Below, one piece after another: positions 24,145-37,038 of a stretch of 64,000 nt of DNA (its first letter is position 1; every line of letters begins with the position of its first letter). A program made the position numbers and the translations under genes. Source of the DNA: Pholis gunnellus (lineage: Eukaryota; Chordata; Actinopteri; Perciformes; Pholidae); NCBI GenBank assembly GCA_910591455.2, contig OU342815.1, forward strand, positions 21,171,693 to 21,235,692, written 5' to 3'. The notes under the pieces were generated by a model, which saw only the letters and a list, made by a program, of their open reading frames with translations, was not told where the DNA came from and searched no databases.

Positions 24145-24639
24145 CATGGTATAGAGGCCTATAGAGTGCTCAGGGGCATTTGTCACATTTCCATGTGACT
24201 GGATCCCCTAGAAGACTTTAGAATGGATTTTTCAATAGGGAAGTCAATACAATGAACATTTTTGTTGTTACAGTACAGAATAACAAACAATAGTCTCAAA
24301 ACATGCTGTATGGCCCTCTGTTTGGTAAGTGGACAATTTACAGACATGAGTTTCCTTTTGTGTGACCACAATCGTCTGACATGCAATCTATAATGTACAT
24401 CTGTATGAACAAGTGTTAATGTATCTGTTTTGTACAGCCATGTACTGTATATAGTATTAATAACAAAATAACCATGTTAATTACCCAGTTTACAGGGTTT
24501 ACTAGCTTTTTTATTAGATATGTTTTGCTTCACTGTAAGGATGTTTACGTCTTTATTAATATACAGTAATTGTCAACAATGAGAACTTCTTCTATGAAGA
24601 CATATTTTATACTCTTATAAATTGTCACTCGCCACTTTC

Positions 24640-24830
24640 AAAACTGCCCTCAATACTCATCTACTTAAATCTGCTTTTAACCTGTGATGCTAGTTATGTA
24701 TGTTTTTGTTTCTTACTATTATTTAATATCTTTTGTTTATATTATAATCGCTTCTATGTTTCTGTTTTTACCATGTAAAGTGCCTTTGAGTACCTTCTAA
24801 AGCGCTATACAAATAACATGTATTATTAAT
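24640..24830 (+). mobile_element. retroposon 3' tail
   Basis: Ends with 'gtaaagtgcctttgagtacc' followed by an 'aaagcgctatacaaat' block and an ATTATT run, the common 3' end of a teleost non-LTR element. Only the tail remains. Confidence 0.6.
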
Positions 24831-26540
24831 AGAACTGTCTATTATTATATAGTCATCTATTATCTGTTTATACAGCAGCCTCCACACGTGTGTCCACAGG
24901 AGTAGTCACAGTTGTTGACAATTACATTAATAAACTCTTATATCTGCTTACATTAAAGTGTGTTTGTTATAAACAATCTATTATATGTTTTAATGTTAAG
25001 TAGAGAGTTACTCTCATCATGAAGGTAGATATATACCAGGTCGTCTATGCAAGTTCCTAAAATATTTTGGGAAGGTGGGACAAAGTGTATCACACATATA
25101 AATGGATTTTTACATATTGGTTTTGGTCAGAACCACGTTAACTTTATTTTAAATTCTAGTGGTAAAACCAGATACTGTATGTGTGGATGCATTTTGAAGA
25201 AATGTGTATAAATGTATATAACTGATGCACGAGACATAAATATATATCGCGGGGCGTCGAGGGTTTGAATAATTCAGTGTGACAACAACACAGCTTCAAA
25301 GATGAGCTGGAACAAGCAGATAATAGTCTCCTCGATCATTTCTCAATCATTTGGACATGTTGAGTAAAATTGCTTCAGAAAATGATGTTCTTCTAAGAAT
25401 CTGGAGAAACGTGCTTTATCGGCCAAGTGTGTGAACATATACAAGGAATTTTTACGGACTACTATGTCTACAAATATGTGGAAAAACATGGCGTGTGTGT
25501 GTGTATATGCGTATATATATAAAACACCAATAACCAACAAGAAAAATAAATATAAATTCAATATAAATAACATAGAATAAAAAGTCTATATAAAGTAAAT
25601 TATTCTGTAAATTGTAAACAAAATAAGTAAATACTGAATTGATATACATGGACTGGAGGATTGTGCACAGTATGTGCATGTATTAAGTTGTGCCACATTT
25701 CAGAGACTGAATTACAAAAGTTGAAAGATTTACAGTTGAAGTCATTGAAAACAAAGGAGCGGTACTGTTTTTGTGTTGCAGAATACAGCTACTTAGCCTT
25801 GTCCTCGGATTATGTGTTTGGAAAATTGTGTATAATACCAGAGTGTTTGTTCTTTCTTATATATTGTTGTTTGAATACAAAGCAAGCATTATTGAAAAAG
25901 ACACACAGAGATGAGATATTAGTTTTATTGTCAAACAATATATTTCTTGGCGACACCCGCCCTGCATAGCTGGTTGAGGCTCGGCATTGACCACCAGTTG
26001 GATAGTCCATTGGTCAAGGCACAAATCAGGTTATCGGTACTTCGGCGAGCTTGGACGTTCGGCCGTTGCTTGGCAGGTCTTGACAAGAAAAGCTTGATAT
26101 TTTACATATCTTCCATATGCGTTATATTGCATCTTTGTTGGTTGTGGGAGACGACTAAGCTCTGTGAAAAAAAGGATTAATACTTATTCCTGTTACTCCA
26201 GCGTTACCTTGTTCTGTCGTGTGAACCCACTTCATGATGTGTGGGTAAAAATGCATTATCTTTGAAAAGTAGACCCAATTGTTTGGCAAGCTAGAGTACA
26301 ACTACCTTGCAGTGGCAAATTATTTAATTACATTGCATCGATCAATTCCCCTTTTCTTTCACCTCCATCTACTTTGTATATAGGCTGTTATGTTGGAAAT
26401 GTCAGAATGTCAAAGTTGTGTCGAACCCCCCCGCAACATTCTTCCATTCGCTTATCATGATCCTTGCGATGCTTTCAGACAGCGAGAAGTATATTGTTTT
26501 CATTGTCCCAGCTCAATATTTTAGTTTAGTAAGATAAAAA

Positions 26541-26815
26541 AAAGAGCTCAAAGTGGTCGGGATGAGAGTCAACACCTCCAAGTCTGAGGTCATGGTTCTC
26601 CGCCGGTGGTCTGCGCCGTCCCTGTTGGGATCGAGTCACTCGCCCAAGTGAAGGAGCTCAAGCATCTCGGGATCTTGTTCACGAGTGAAATGGAGCAGGA
26701 TATGGACAGGTAGTTTGATGCAGGTGTTGTACTGGATCGTTGTGGTGAAGCGAGACCTGATTCTGATTGCAAAGCACTTGATTTACCAGTCCCACTCTGC
26801 TACGACCCTCACCAA
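26541..26815 (+). pseudogene. non-LTR reverse-transcriptase remnant
   Basis: Translations in shifting frames give VNTSKSEVMVL, ELKHLGILFTSE and LDRCGEARPDSDCKALDLPV-like pieces. The first two match the C-terminal part of a fish LINE reverse transcriptase (KSEVMVL and a LGILFTSE segment). Internal stops and indels show it is dead. The clade is not assigned. Confidence 0.65.
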
Positions 26816-27042
26816 ATTATAGTTGATTGTTTTTTTTGTTTTTTTCTGCAATTTTCTGCACAATTTATTTGAAATGTTGTACATAAGCATATGTTACCTG
26901 AATTAATCTGGGTGTGTGTATATTGTTAAAAATGTCTTTCTCTTGTTACCAGAAGATGTTTCGCTGTATTTTCAAATTCAATTAAAAACCATGACATCAG
27001 AATTTAGAAAGTTACATCATTTATTGAAGTCAAAATGTACAA

Positions 27043-27782
27043 TTAGCACATGTCCGTGATGCGCTTCATGCTCATGAACCTCATGCCGCTCATGCCCATG
27101 TCCCTGAAGCTCCTGTACTCTCCGGGCCTCATGTACATCTGCTTGCCTCTGAACTGGGGCTGCTCGTACATCAGCCAGTGGCCGTCCATCACGTTGCAGG
27201 ACTGGCACTCGTTCATGCGGTAACGGTCCATGATGTTGTCACAGTCGTCCATCAGCTCGTGACTCTGGCCACCGAAGTTCTCCCTCTCGTAGATCTTCAT
27301 CCTGAACTGACCTCTGTGCTGTTTTTTTTTAGAGGGAATAAAAAAAATGAATATCCTAATATCGAGTTTTGTGGGGGTTGTAACCCGAAGTAGAATCATG
27401 ACGGATGCTGTTTTAAACCTACCATGGGGATCATACGGCAAGACTTGATGCCACCACTCATTCCCATCATGCTCATGTAGTCGGCGTACTCGCCCCTCCT
27501 CATGAAGTACTGGCTCCCCATGTAGTTGGTGCGGTCGTAGACCATGAAGCAGCCGCTCTCCACCCTACAGGACTGGCACCTGTTCAGGTAGGAGGACATG
27601 TCGGAGCAGTCGCTCATGCACTCATAGGAGCGACCCTGGAAGTTCTTCTCCTCGTAAAAGGTGATCTGAAAAAATATTAAAGGGTTTCAAAGACAAAAGT
27701 TGTAATTATATTATGGCATGATGACATATATCTTAATTTACATATTTGTATTTAATACTATTTATTTTCTTACCTTGCCCAT
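27043..27782 (-). CDS. crygm: gamma-M crystallin, 3-codon first exon, altered second Greek key
   Basis: The exons are 27782-27774 (MGK), 27665-27423 and 27318-27043 (TAA), giving 175 residues. The N-terminal domain ends MMGMSGGIKSCRMIPM where paralogues have MMGMRDCIRSCRMIPM, so one otherwise conserved Cys and a charged pair are replaced. It also has CQSCRVES for CHSCRVES. The C-terminus is KRITDMC, intermediate between the gene at 23290 and the array. Intron 2 is 104 bp; its first 15 bp match the other genes and the remainder does not. AATAAA is at 27020-27025. The reading frame and splice sites are intact. Confidence 0.95.
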
Positions 27783-27856
27783 GTTGATTTTGGTGGTTTT
27801 CCAGATCTCCCAGAGAACAGTGTTTGAACTGATACTCTGCCTGTCTGAACAAGTTA

Positions 27857-27921
27857 CATTTATACCTGGCCAGAAACAAAGACAGTGTGCCTCTCCATTG
27901 TTCAAAGTCCTGACCCAGCAA
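27857..27921 (-). promoter_or_regulatory. crygm promoter: TATA box plus extended Maf element
   Basis: On the minus strand TATAAATG is at 27864-27857 and TTGCTGGGTCAGG at 27921-27909, close to the 13-bp Maf palindrome. Confidence 0.72.
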
Positions 27922-30696
27922 CCTACTGTACTATAGTTTTGACTTGCTTACCAACATACCAACAGGGTCACAACCTCTAAACCGAATTTTCCTTTTGGAA
28001 GAATAGAGCATATTTCTTTCAAGAATGGTTTTAGGCGTTTGAATATTCAATGTACAGTTTAAAATGTGTTGCTGGAAGCTGCACAAACTACTGATTCTAT
28101 TAATAGCCTAGTCAAAAGCCAAAATTACTTCAATTGTGGCTTGATCTCACTTTTTAATTCCCCCAAAACATTAGAAGCCAACAAGTTTACATTTTACATA
28201 AGCTAAACATTCAGGGGACAAAAGGGGTCCTAAAACTAAATCCTGACAGGCGTCTTTTTTATTGTCTTCTGAAGTCATAAAAGTCGACCCTGAAGGCTGG
28301 TAATATAAACCATCATCTAAGTTCAAACGCTGCCCTTCAGCTGGTGATGGCAAAGAACAATGATTTGAGAAAAAATAATTTAGAGTGACATGATTGTGGT
28401 TATGGGATTATTATCACTGGATTTATTTACATAGTGAATAAAGAACTTGAAAAACTAATCCGAAATACCCAATATTCTCAATATCCTAATACACACATAT
28501 GTATTTATTTATTTATTAGAGAATACTATGAAATAGAGTTAAATACGTAACCATTAGATAATACAATTTTTATTGGGTAAGTCACAATGACATTTCTGAG
28601 GCACCCGCTTTGACCCTGACATGTAACCAGTTTAGGCAGACAGTTGAAAATGTGCTGCTACACTCACTCGACATGCTCATTATTCTGCATGCATATCCAA
28701 TGCACCCTTTTTATTATTATTACGTCTGTTCAAAGCTGAAATCCTGGAAATCTTCCTTTCATTTCATCGGGGCCATTAGGACCATCTCCTGCTGAGGCTA
28801 CTTTTTTGTGCCAAGCAGGATTCAAGCACACACACGTCTCTGCTATAGATTGAGGCTGTAAAGTTGCGAGTCAAAGTTCACCAAAGTTGAACTCTACCTG
28901 TTGCGAAAGTGCAAATTCGCTTTACCACTGGAAGCGAATGTTTTACTCGCCCATACGCTCGCATAGAATGGAAGTAAACGGGAGGCGAAAGTTCGCTAAT
29001 TGATACTTCTATGAACGTTTCCTTCCACAACAGAAAGAAGTAATTGAAATGATGTTAGAACTGAACTCTCAGTGTTGATGTGACCACATGACGGGCAACA
29101 CTTCACCCCTCCACACCATGAACACATATAGGACAGCGACTTCTGTTCAACTTTCACAAATATTGGACCTCTGACTCATACTAGCACGATTCAAACATTA
29201 TATTTCCACATATTTTTTTTTAACAGGCATGACTGATATACTACAGGTAGGGTCATTTATACGAACAGCTAGCCACAAATTTGCATCACCTGTCACAAAA
29301 AAGCAGCTTCATTTTTGGATTCGTTTTCTGTCTCATTACTTTTTGGCTTCTTTTCAGCTTTTGCTAAATTGAGCATAACCATTTCTCACGTTATTACTGT
29401 AAGTTTTCAGTGAGTCAAACTACAAACATGTCAGTAAAGACATCATTTCTTGAGTGAATAGTTGTCATTTAAAAATACTTTACTGGCTTCATATATTTAC
29501 AAAGGTAACAAACTGCTGCCCAGAACAATGAAACTGAACATCAGCTCAACCACAGCCAGTTTTAATGAACTAACAACACTCAACCGTGCATAAGTCAAGA
29601 AATAAAGATTTGTAAACTAAAATAAGTGTCAGAGATTTTTAGCAATTTTAGCAACTACTCACAGAAAGCATAATTTAATTAACCCCACCTTCACCCCAGC
29701 CTCCACCTGTAGACTCTGCCTGATTCTAGGTCCTCTAAAGACCAGGACATTAGATTTGGTCTCTTCTTAAACTGTCTGGCAAGGATTCACAAAATGATTG
29801 TGCAGATTTTGCGGCCGCTAAACCTGCACAAATGAGACAAAAAGGAACCGAATCTGCAAAAGTTGGCGCCGCCGAAGCTGAGATACTGTAAAACTAAATG
29901 CTAAACCCTTAAAAACATCCTGCTATTTTTATAATGCAAGTCAATGGTTTACATGGCTTTTTGTTATGAATCAGAATCAGAACCGTTTATTGCCAAGCAC
30001 GTTACACATACAAGGAAATGTACTTGGTGAATGGTGCATAACAATAACAGGACATCATTTAAAAATAGAAACATTAAAATTGACAATAAAATATGTAATA
30101 AATGTTTGGTCTCCGAGTTCAAATGGAGATGACACAGCACATATTTTACAACTGTATGTATTCCTGCCTATACCGGGTAAACTGCCAATGTATCATGAAG
30201 TTAGTAGATCACCCAGCTTCTGTGCTAAACCATTTTCTCATAAGAAAAATTGTAAGCGTCAAGAAGAACAAATTCAAAGCAGTTATAGCCAATATAAAGG
30301 TTGACATGGGATATGATGTGATCCTATTAACCTGCTAGAACGGACGAAGCACTTGCCTCTACATTTTCTGGAAGACACTATTCACTATAGGATTAACTGT
30401 CATCTCAATGTAAATATAATCTGTGTGGGAATTTGAAGGAAAACAAAATACATTTGAATTGAATACCATCAACTTGCAAATGTGCAATATTTAATAACAA
30501 GACTCGTGAAAGAAATTGTAGAAATATAATCTTTATTTTCCATTGTTATGCAGGTCTTATATGCATGGAGGTTTGCCACACATAGGGATGTGCCTCATGA
30601 TCATTGACACCCATTGATGCCCATCTCTTCCCCTCTTTTACTGCCCGGTTCTCAAAACAACCAGTGAAACAAGTCTAGATAGCAGAGTAGAAAGAT
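27922..30696. other. intergenic spacer
   Basis: AT-rich; nothing coding is supported. It contains the retroelement tail at 29968-30052. The rest is unassigned. Confidence 0.55.
29968..30052 (+). repeat. teleost retroelement tail, plus orientation
   Basis: GAATCAGAATCAGAACCG followed by 'tttattgccaagcacg' and 'acacatacaagga', matching 22201-22280 in reverse. Confidence 0.6.
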
Positions 30697-30722
30697 TTTA
30701 TTTGATGGAATTTAGTGAAAAT

Positions 30723-31490
30723 TTAGTTGCAGGAATCAGTGATGCGCCTCATGCTCATGAACCTCATGCCGCTCATGCCCATGTCCCTGAAGCTCTTGTA
30801 CTCTCCGGGCCTCATGTACATCATCTTGCCTCTGTAGTGGGGCTGCTCGTACATCAGCCAGTTGCCGTCCGTCACGTTGCAGGACATGCAGTCGGACATG
30901 CGGTAGCGGTCCTGGATGTTGTCACAGTCGTCCATCAGCTCGTGACTCTGACCACCGAAGTTCTCCCTCTCGTAGATCTTCATCTTGTAGGATCCTCTGT
31001 GCTGTAGAGAAAACATTTAAGGGTAAAAAAAATAAGCAAAAAAACATTCAAAGAAATCTGGAGGTTTTACAATCTAGAGAATGAAAACCCTGCTGTACCA
31101 TGGGGATGGTACGGCAAGACCTGATGCAGTCCCTCATGCCCATCATGCTCATGTAGTCGGCGTACTCGCCCCTCCTCATGAAGTACTGGCTCCCCATGTA
31201 GTTGGGGCGGTCGTAGACCATGAAGCAGCCGCTCTCCACCCTGCAGGAGTGACACCTGCTCAGGTAGGAGGTCAGCTCAGGGCAATCGCTGCTGGTCTCA
31301 TACTGGCGACCCTGGAAGTTCCTGTCCTCGTAGAAGATGATCTGAAAGCACAACAATGCTTCATTAGCACCATTTTCAGGGAGCTCCGAGAGGTTTTTTT
31401 AATGACTCTGCAATAATGATTAATAGAGATTGAAGTGATTTTTTTGTAATGGGTGGATCTTTCCTAAATACCTACCTTGCCCATGGTCAT
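30723..31490 (-). CDS. crygm: gamma-M crystallin, 5-codon first exon
   Basis: The exons are 31490-31476 (MTMGK), 31341-31099 and 31001-30723 (TAA), giving 178 residues. The first Greek key differs from the array type: IIFYEDRNFQGRQYETSSDCPELTS, shown here only as the key features YEDRNFQG and ETSSDC in place of ECMSDC. The second domain has SDCMSCNVTDGNW and QPHYRGKMMYM. It ends RITDSCN like array copies 5 and 6. The HRGSYKMK start of exon 3 replaces HRGQFRMK. AATAAA is at 30697-30702. Intron 2 (97 bp) is unrelated to that of the array genes. Functional crystallin by all visible criteria. Confidence 0.96.
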
Positions 31491-31559
31491 GATTAATTTT
31501 GGGTTGGTCCTCAGGACTGAGCTGTGGCTGCTGTGTACTCCTGTCGGTGCTAACCGTTA

Positions 31560-31626
31560 CTTTTATACTTGCTCAATGTGAAAAAAGTATGTAGGGCTTC
31601 TATTGTGCAAACCCCTGAGCCAGCAA
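31560..31626 (-). promoter_or_regulatory. crygm promoter: TATA box plus extended Maf element
   Basis: On the minus strand TATAAAAG is at 31567-31560 and TTGCTGGCTCAGG at 31626-31614. The latter matches the TGCTGNNTCAGC-type Maf element except at its last bases. Confidence 0.74.
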
Positions 31627-34507
31627 CATGCCATAGAAGCCTACTGAGCAGTCAGGATGCTAAAGGGTTATTATCCAGCACTATACCACTCTGGTGGAAA
31701 TGCATGTACTGTACACGTGCAGTATTGTTGTCTGACACATAAAGAGAAGCTTCCAACTGTATTATGACACCCAGCTCTATATTTCACAGTGTACTCAACG
31801 TATTTTATTTACCAAATGATTGGAAATATTTTCTCACAAATACAATTCAATATAAATTGTATTCAATATATCAGATAATAAAAGCAAGTTGAATGTTATA
31901 TAATTATTCGGTTTATGATGAATTAACTTCAACAGTCTGAATAAGAGCATATATGGTGACATACAGTGGATATATTTAGTTATATATAATATGTCATATA
32001 TATATAAAACTTGTAACATGTTGCCTCACATACAGCACCGTCACTAACCAGTTCCCTTTTCCTTTTATAGTGGTGTAATGTATCATAAAATCACACAAGT
32101 TATAGTTTATAGTGACAGGACTTTTATGGTTTTATGTTCACTGTGGGGTGATGGCGAGATTCAATTCAAAGAGAGACGCCAGTTAAGGTGTTTAGTGTTG
32201 AATATGTTTGCTGAATGACGTTGGTCTGACAATAGTTTAAGTTGACTGGTCATAACAGGAAAAGCGCAGGTGAATAAATAACATGAGTTCACATTTGTAG
32301 GATTTTGTGTTACAACAATGTTCACATGCCCAAGTGTAGGTTGAAACAGTTTTTGCATGAAAATAAAATTCCAAATTGTAAGAAGTTTAAAAAAATCTAG
32401 TTATTTACTCAGTGAACCAGCAAACACACAGCAGAGCCTTTGCAGCCATCGTTAACATTGTTACTTAGACCTGCAATTTTCCTGCTATGACATCTAAAGA
32501 ATGTGTGCCAAAGCACGCTGTATATAATCCATCAGGTTTAATAATAATATTCTTCCGGGTGAAAGTACAAAAGTTTGCCGCGCTTCTCCTCACACAGCAT
32601 TGCCAACACCTGCGCAAAAAATACATCAAAACTTGCGGCCTGATCGGGAATCGTGTGCTATCTATTTTCTATCTGTTTTCCGAAAAACTGAACAAAATTT
32701 CTCCATTCACTTGAATGGGGTTTCGGTGTGAAGAGAGTTAAAAAAACCTTAACTTTGGGCCCATATTGACTAGCCATATATTAACGTAGAACAATGATTC
32801 AAAGTTTAAAACGTTAACAAAACGGTGGACTTTATTGAGCCAAATGGGCATTTTGATAGCTAGCACAGTTTTCATGAAGTCACAGATTAAGTGTCAGGAA
32901 CATTTTGGGTCCGTTTCAGTTTTTATAATGGGTGTGTATTGCACGGAATGTTCAGTGCTAGAGTGATGACATAGCAGTCAGAGTGGAGCGGAGCAGGAAA
33001 ATATTCTGTGATTTTTCCAAACGAATTGCTCCAGGTCCCACAATTTTTACTCTTTATACACCATTTTTGGCCCAAAAGCTTGGAAATGTTGTGCTGTCGC
33101 AAACAGATGCCTATGGAATCCAACGGAGTTACACATTTGGCTCAAAGAGCCGCAAAGCGACATGAACTCCAACCAACTGCTCCATTAGACTCCATGTTAA
33201 ATCTCACCACTCATTTCTCAAAGAAAGCAGACGGTACCAGTTTTGTATATTGCTCTAGAGCTCACATTTTTAACACCACAAACTTTAAAACCACATCACC
33301 GCGTTCGGCAGAGTCTTATCTTTCTCATGGTATCCATATTTTGGCACTCAGACTCCTGCTTTTTATTAAAAGGGGGCAGGAGTTTTGTTCAAAATCACTG
33401 TTTACTCTAACGTTTCTTAATCAGTCTGCGTCTCCAACCAGGTGCGTCCTCACCATGGCAACCAGTTACACTCTGTCTGTCTGTCTCTCTTTCTACACAC
33501 ACACACACATGACTTGGAGATATTCAGTCAAAGACATTGTTAGACCTCCTGTCATTTAATAACCTCTGTGTGTGTGTCAAACATTATGATTATGTCTCCT
33601 CTCCCCCTCTCTCGCCCAACCAGTCCCACCCTTTCAAAATAAAAGCCCCACAGAGTAACCGTATCTTAACATTAGCTCAGAAATAGCTTAGTTGTTTTTG
33701 TATTTTTCTTTTTCTATTAAAATGTGCACACTGCACTCTGGTCCTGCCTTGTATGAATTTGTGGTTTCTTGTAAGTGGGTTGGGTGTAGTTATGCATGAT
33801 ACATTGATAATGCATTTTAAAAACCATTCTTTCAGTCATTCATTGATTAATTTCCTGTTGCAATGGTAATTAAACAAGGCAATACAACTATTGTATTCTC
33901 TACATCTCTCTCACAGTGAAACACAGAATGTGATGTACCTTGAAAATACATGCTTAGTGACTACCGGTAATATCGGTGTGAATATTGCGACGTCTTCGGG
34001 CAGTAGCAGCCACACTGTCAAAATGTTGTAGTTTATACTACAAGTGATCATGTGATTTCAACTCTTTAAGACTAAATAGTGAAATGCTGGTAGAACACCA
34101 CGTGCCGTACTTCTTTTTGTTCTCTAATTTTGAAATAAACCATATTTTGTCATGTATATATTGCAGTGATTTCAGGAAACATGTAGAACATCATGCAGAG
34201 TCAAACAGCTTCCACTTTCATCCTTTGAAATTCATTTTTAATGTCACGTGCATCATATATGACATAACACATTTCATAGGTAGAAGAAGAAGTCTCTGAA
34301 GACCTGGCTGTGGGATACAGTTATTAAAATAGCAGCATTCACTACAGCCCAAACTGTCCTGTGACGTACCAGAACAGTTGATGATGATTCATGCAATTTT
34401 TTAATCCAATTTTGTGCCCAGATTTCCTCCCTTAACTCAGTAATAATAGTAATTCTGTGTTAATATTTAGTCGATTACAACTTCACGTCTCGAGCCCGTT
34501 CTGTTCT
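31627..34507. other. intergenic spacer with inverted element B
   Basis: Contains the element at 32509-33250 and a short CA run near 33497-33508. The 183-codon open frame starting at 33008 lies mostly inside the repeat and is not a credible gene. Confidence 0.55.
32509..33250 (-). repeat. dispersed element B (inverted copy outside the array)
   Basis: Reverse-complement match to the array spacer, more diverged than the array copies are from each other. Homology stops just past GGTACC at 33233-33238. No transposase or reverse-transcriptase frame is visible. Confidence 0.7.
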
Positions 34508-35241
34508 TTAACAGGAGTCCATGATACGCCGCATGGATCCGATCCTCATGTCCATGGGACCCGTTCCCATGTCTCTCATGCTCCTGTACTCGCCGGGCCT
34601 CAGGTAGAGCATCCTGCCTCTGTACTGGGGCTGCTCGTACATCAGCCAGTGGCCGTCCATCACGTTGGCGGACTGGCAGTCGGACATGCGGAGGCGATCC
34701 TGGATGGAGTCGCAGTCGTCCATCACCTCATTCATCTGGCCTCTGAAGTTCTCCCTCTCGTAAATCCTCATCCTGAATGGACCTCTGTGCTGTAAAATGA
34801 CACATGACAGAGAGATACAAAAGATTACTTTGTGCTATTTTGGGGAGTTGATTTCCATCTTCAACCTCATTGTTTAACCCAGAGCTTCATACCGTGGGGA
34901 TCATGCGGCTGGAACGGATGCAGTCACTCATGGTCATTCCCATCAGGCGCTGGTTGTCGGGGTACTCTCCCCTCCTCGCCAGCATCTGGTGGCCCATGTA
35001 GTTTGGACGTTCGTAGACCATGAAGCAGCCGCTCTCCACCCTGCAGGAGTTGCAGCGGCTCAGATAAGAAGTCAGCTCAGCGCAGTCGCTGCTGGTCTCA
35101 TAGGAGCGACCCTGGAAGTTCTTGTCCTCGTAGAAGATGATCTGAAAGACAAACGGCACATTTTAAAACTATTTTCGATGCTACAGTATGTTAAAAATAT
35201 TTATCAACCCATGTGTAAAAATGATCTCTTACTTTGCCCAT
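34508..35241 (-). CDS. crygm: diverged gamma-M crystallin
   Basis: The exons are 35241-35233 (MGK, donor after AAA), 35141-34893 (83 codons, two more than the others) and 34789-34508, giving 179 residues. It is diverged throughout: the N-terminal domain has VYERPNYMGHQMLARRGEY and NQRLMGMTMSDCIRSSRMIPT, the C-terminal domain has YERENFRGQMNEV, QSANVMDGHW and QPQYRGRMLYLRPGEY. It ends IMDSC. Cysteines conserved elsewhere are replaced (SAN for SCN, RSSRM for RSCRM). No AATAAA occurs within 60 nt of the stop; ATTAAA is at 34400-34405. Promoter and splice sites are normal. Confidence 0.94.
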
Positions 35242-35301
35242 TTTGGTGTTCAGTCCGATCCCTGATTGCGCGGGTACTTTGCACAGCCAAACTCGGTGTC
35301 A

Positions 35302-35367
35302 CTTTTATACCCATGATGATAGCTAAATGATCTATGGAGCCATTGTTTTGAATATCTTACTCAGCAG
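35302..35367 (-). promoter_or_regulatory. crygm promoter: TATA box plus Maf half-site
   Basis: On the minus strand TATAAAAG is at 35309-35302 and CTGCTGAGT at about 35367-35359. Confidence 0.7.
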
Positions 35368-36781
35368 CGTAGCATACAGGGGCTATGATGTTTGTTAAAT
35401 CAGTCTGTAAATGGTTATTATTCTAGACTGTATGCATCTGGTGCAGTGCCAACTGCAGGGGCTCTCCTGTGGGGTACAGGTGACAGCAGCACACGTATCA
35501 GCTCGGACTCTTTGTGTGTCGTTGGGTCTGTGAGGACGATAGTGTAAAGTACAAACTTGTGTATTTCAATTTTCTTCTAATTTAGACTTCTGCTCCATTA
35601 CATTTCAGAGGGAAATGTTGTATTTTTTTACCATAAAGTATGATACATTTTTATTAATGAAACAACAATAAGTGTATAAATGAGTTTATTAGCTCCACTT
35701 CAACCAGATACAACCGTAAAATGCTACATACACATGAACACATAGGTTATAATGATTCAATGATATAATGTAAGATTGTATAACAATCAACTGTTTTATG
35801 GTTCTGTATTTCCTCAGCAGCTGTAAAGCACCTTGTAACTCTGGTTTTATAAAATAAAAGTACTTCCTCATCATACTTACATACTTTTGATTGAGTCAAA
35901 TTTACAATGCAGAACTTTTATTGTGTTTTTATGCTGTAATATTATGCTTTCTATTATTTAACGGTTATTTCAAATAATACACCAGTAAAATATTGACTCA
36001 CAAGTGTTAACACATACCCTCTCTGTAGGATGTCACATTTTATCCGACAACATTGAAGCTAATATTTTGAAGGAATCAGCATGTAACATGTACGTTTACA
36101 CTATGATTTTTAAATCTATATCGGACATGATGACGTGATGCAGTCTGAATGTGTGTGTTGTTTGTTGTAAAGAGTGACGGTCACTAAATATTGTTGATAA
36201 AATGTAATATTATGGGTGACATCACCACAGGCAGAAAGAAAAGAAGAGACTAAAGTACATAAGTACAAGAACTGATGATTAGCTTGTATAAGTAACTAAA
36301 CTAAAATCTGAGGTTCAATGTTTTTAAGACTCTTCTGTTTGGACGACTGGAGTTAAAATATGACACATTGTGGATTCTATAACGTGACTTTCAGAATGCT
36401 ATATGAACAAATGTTGTGTACATAATGAAGAATAACAACTAAATAAATCAATAAAAAGGTACTGCACACTAGAAACAGAGCAGCGTGACTGCATAGTTCA
36501 GTACAGCACAGACAGCAGTTGCATGTACAGTTTGTGCACTGTGTGTGTATTTTTATAATATTTACATCAAATTGCATGGCGTGAAAGTGACAACATGGAT
36601 TTTAAATAGCGGACATGTGACTTGAGCTTTTTTTTTAGTGTATGAAAATACAAAATAAAAAGATTTATGATCATAAGTAAGAAGATTTTTGTTTCGTGAA
36701 ACAATGACAGCATGTATTGTGAACTAAACCATTTGCTTTGTAGAAAACCTCATAAAACAATATGTATCTTTATGATCTTTC

Positions 36782-36833
<52 letters not shown>

Positions 36834-37009
36834 CTATTTAGCAGGTGTGTAATTTTGAGTATATTTAATACTGTCATATAATGTGTGACTAAGCTGGATT
36901 AATATGATGCACTAGCTTACTTTAAAGGTCAGTTATGCAGATTTCACCCTCAAACACACACCTTCTATTTCACACAAGACAACACGATGACGTTTGATTC
37001 CTCTTTCGT
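35368..37009. other. intergenic spacer
   Basis: AT-rich, no supported gene. It contains the TA microsatellite at 36785-36827. Confidence 0.55.
36785..36827. repeat. (TA)n microsatellite
   Basis: About 21 uninterrupted TA dinucleotides. Confidence 0.95.
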
Positions 37010-37038
37010 TTTATTCAACACATTTATTTTTCTCTGCT

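Larger units (their letters stand above)
24145..27019. other. intergenic spacer with retroelement remnants
   Basis: No supported gene. Contains a retroposon tail at 24640-24830, a reverse-transcriptase remnant at 26541-26815, and a GC-richer stretch near 25950-26090 that I cannot assign. Confidence 0.6.

Noticed and set aside
33008..33559. 183-codon open frame
   Set aside because: Its first half is the reverse complement of element B and the second half is low-complexity sequence. No domain is seen.
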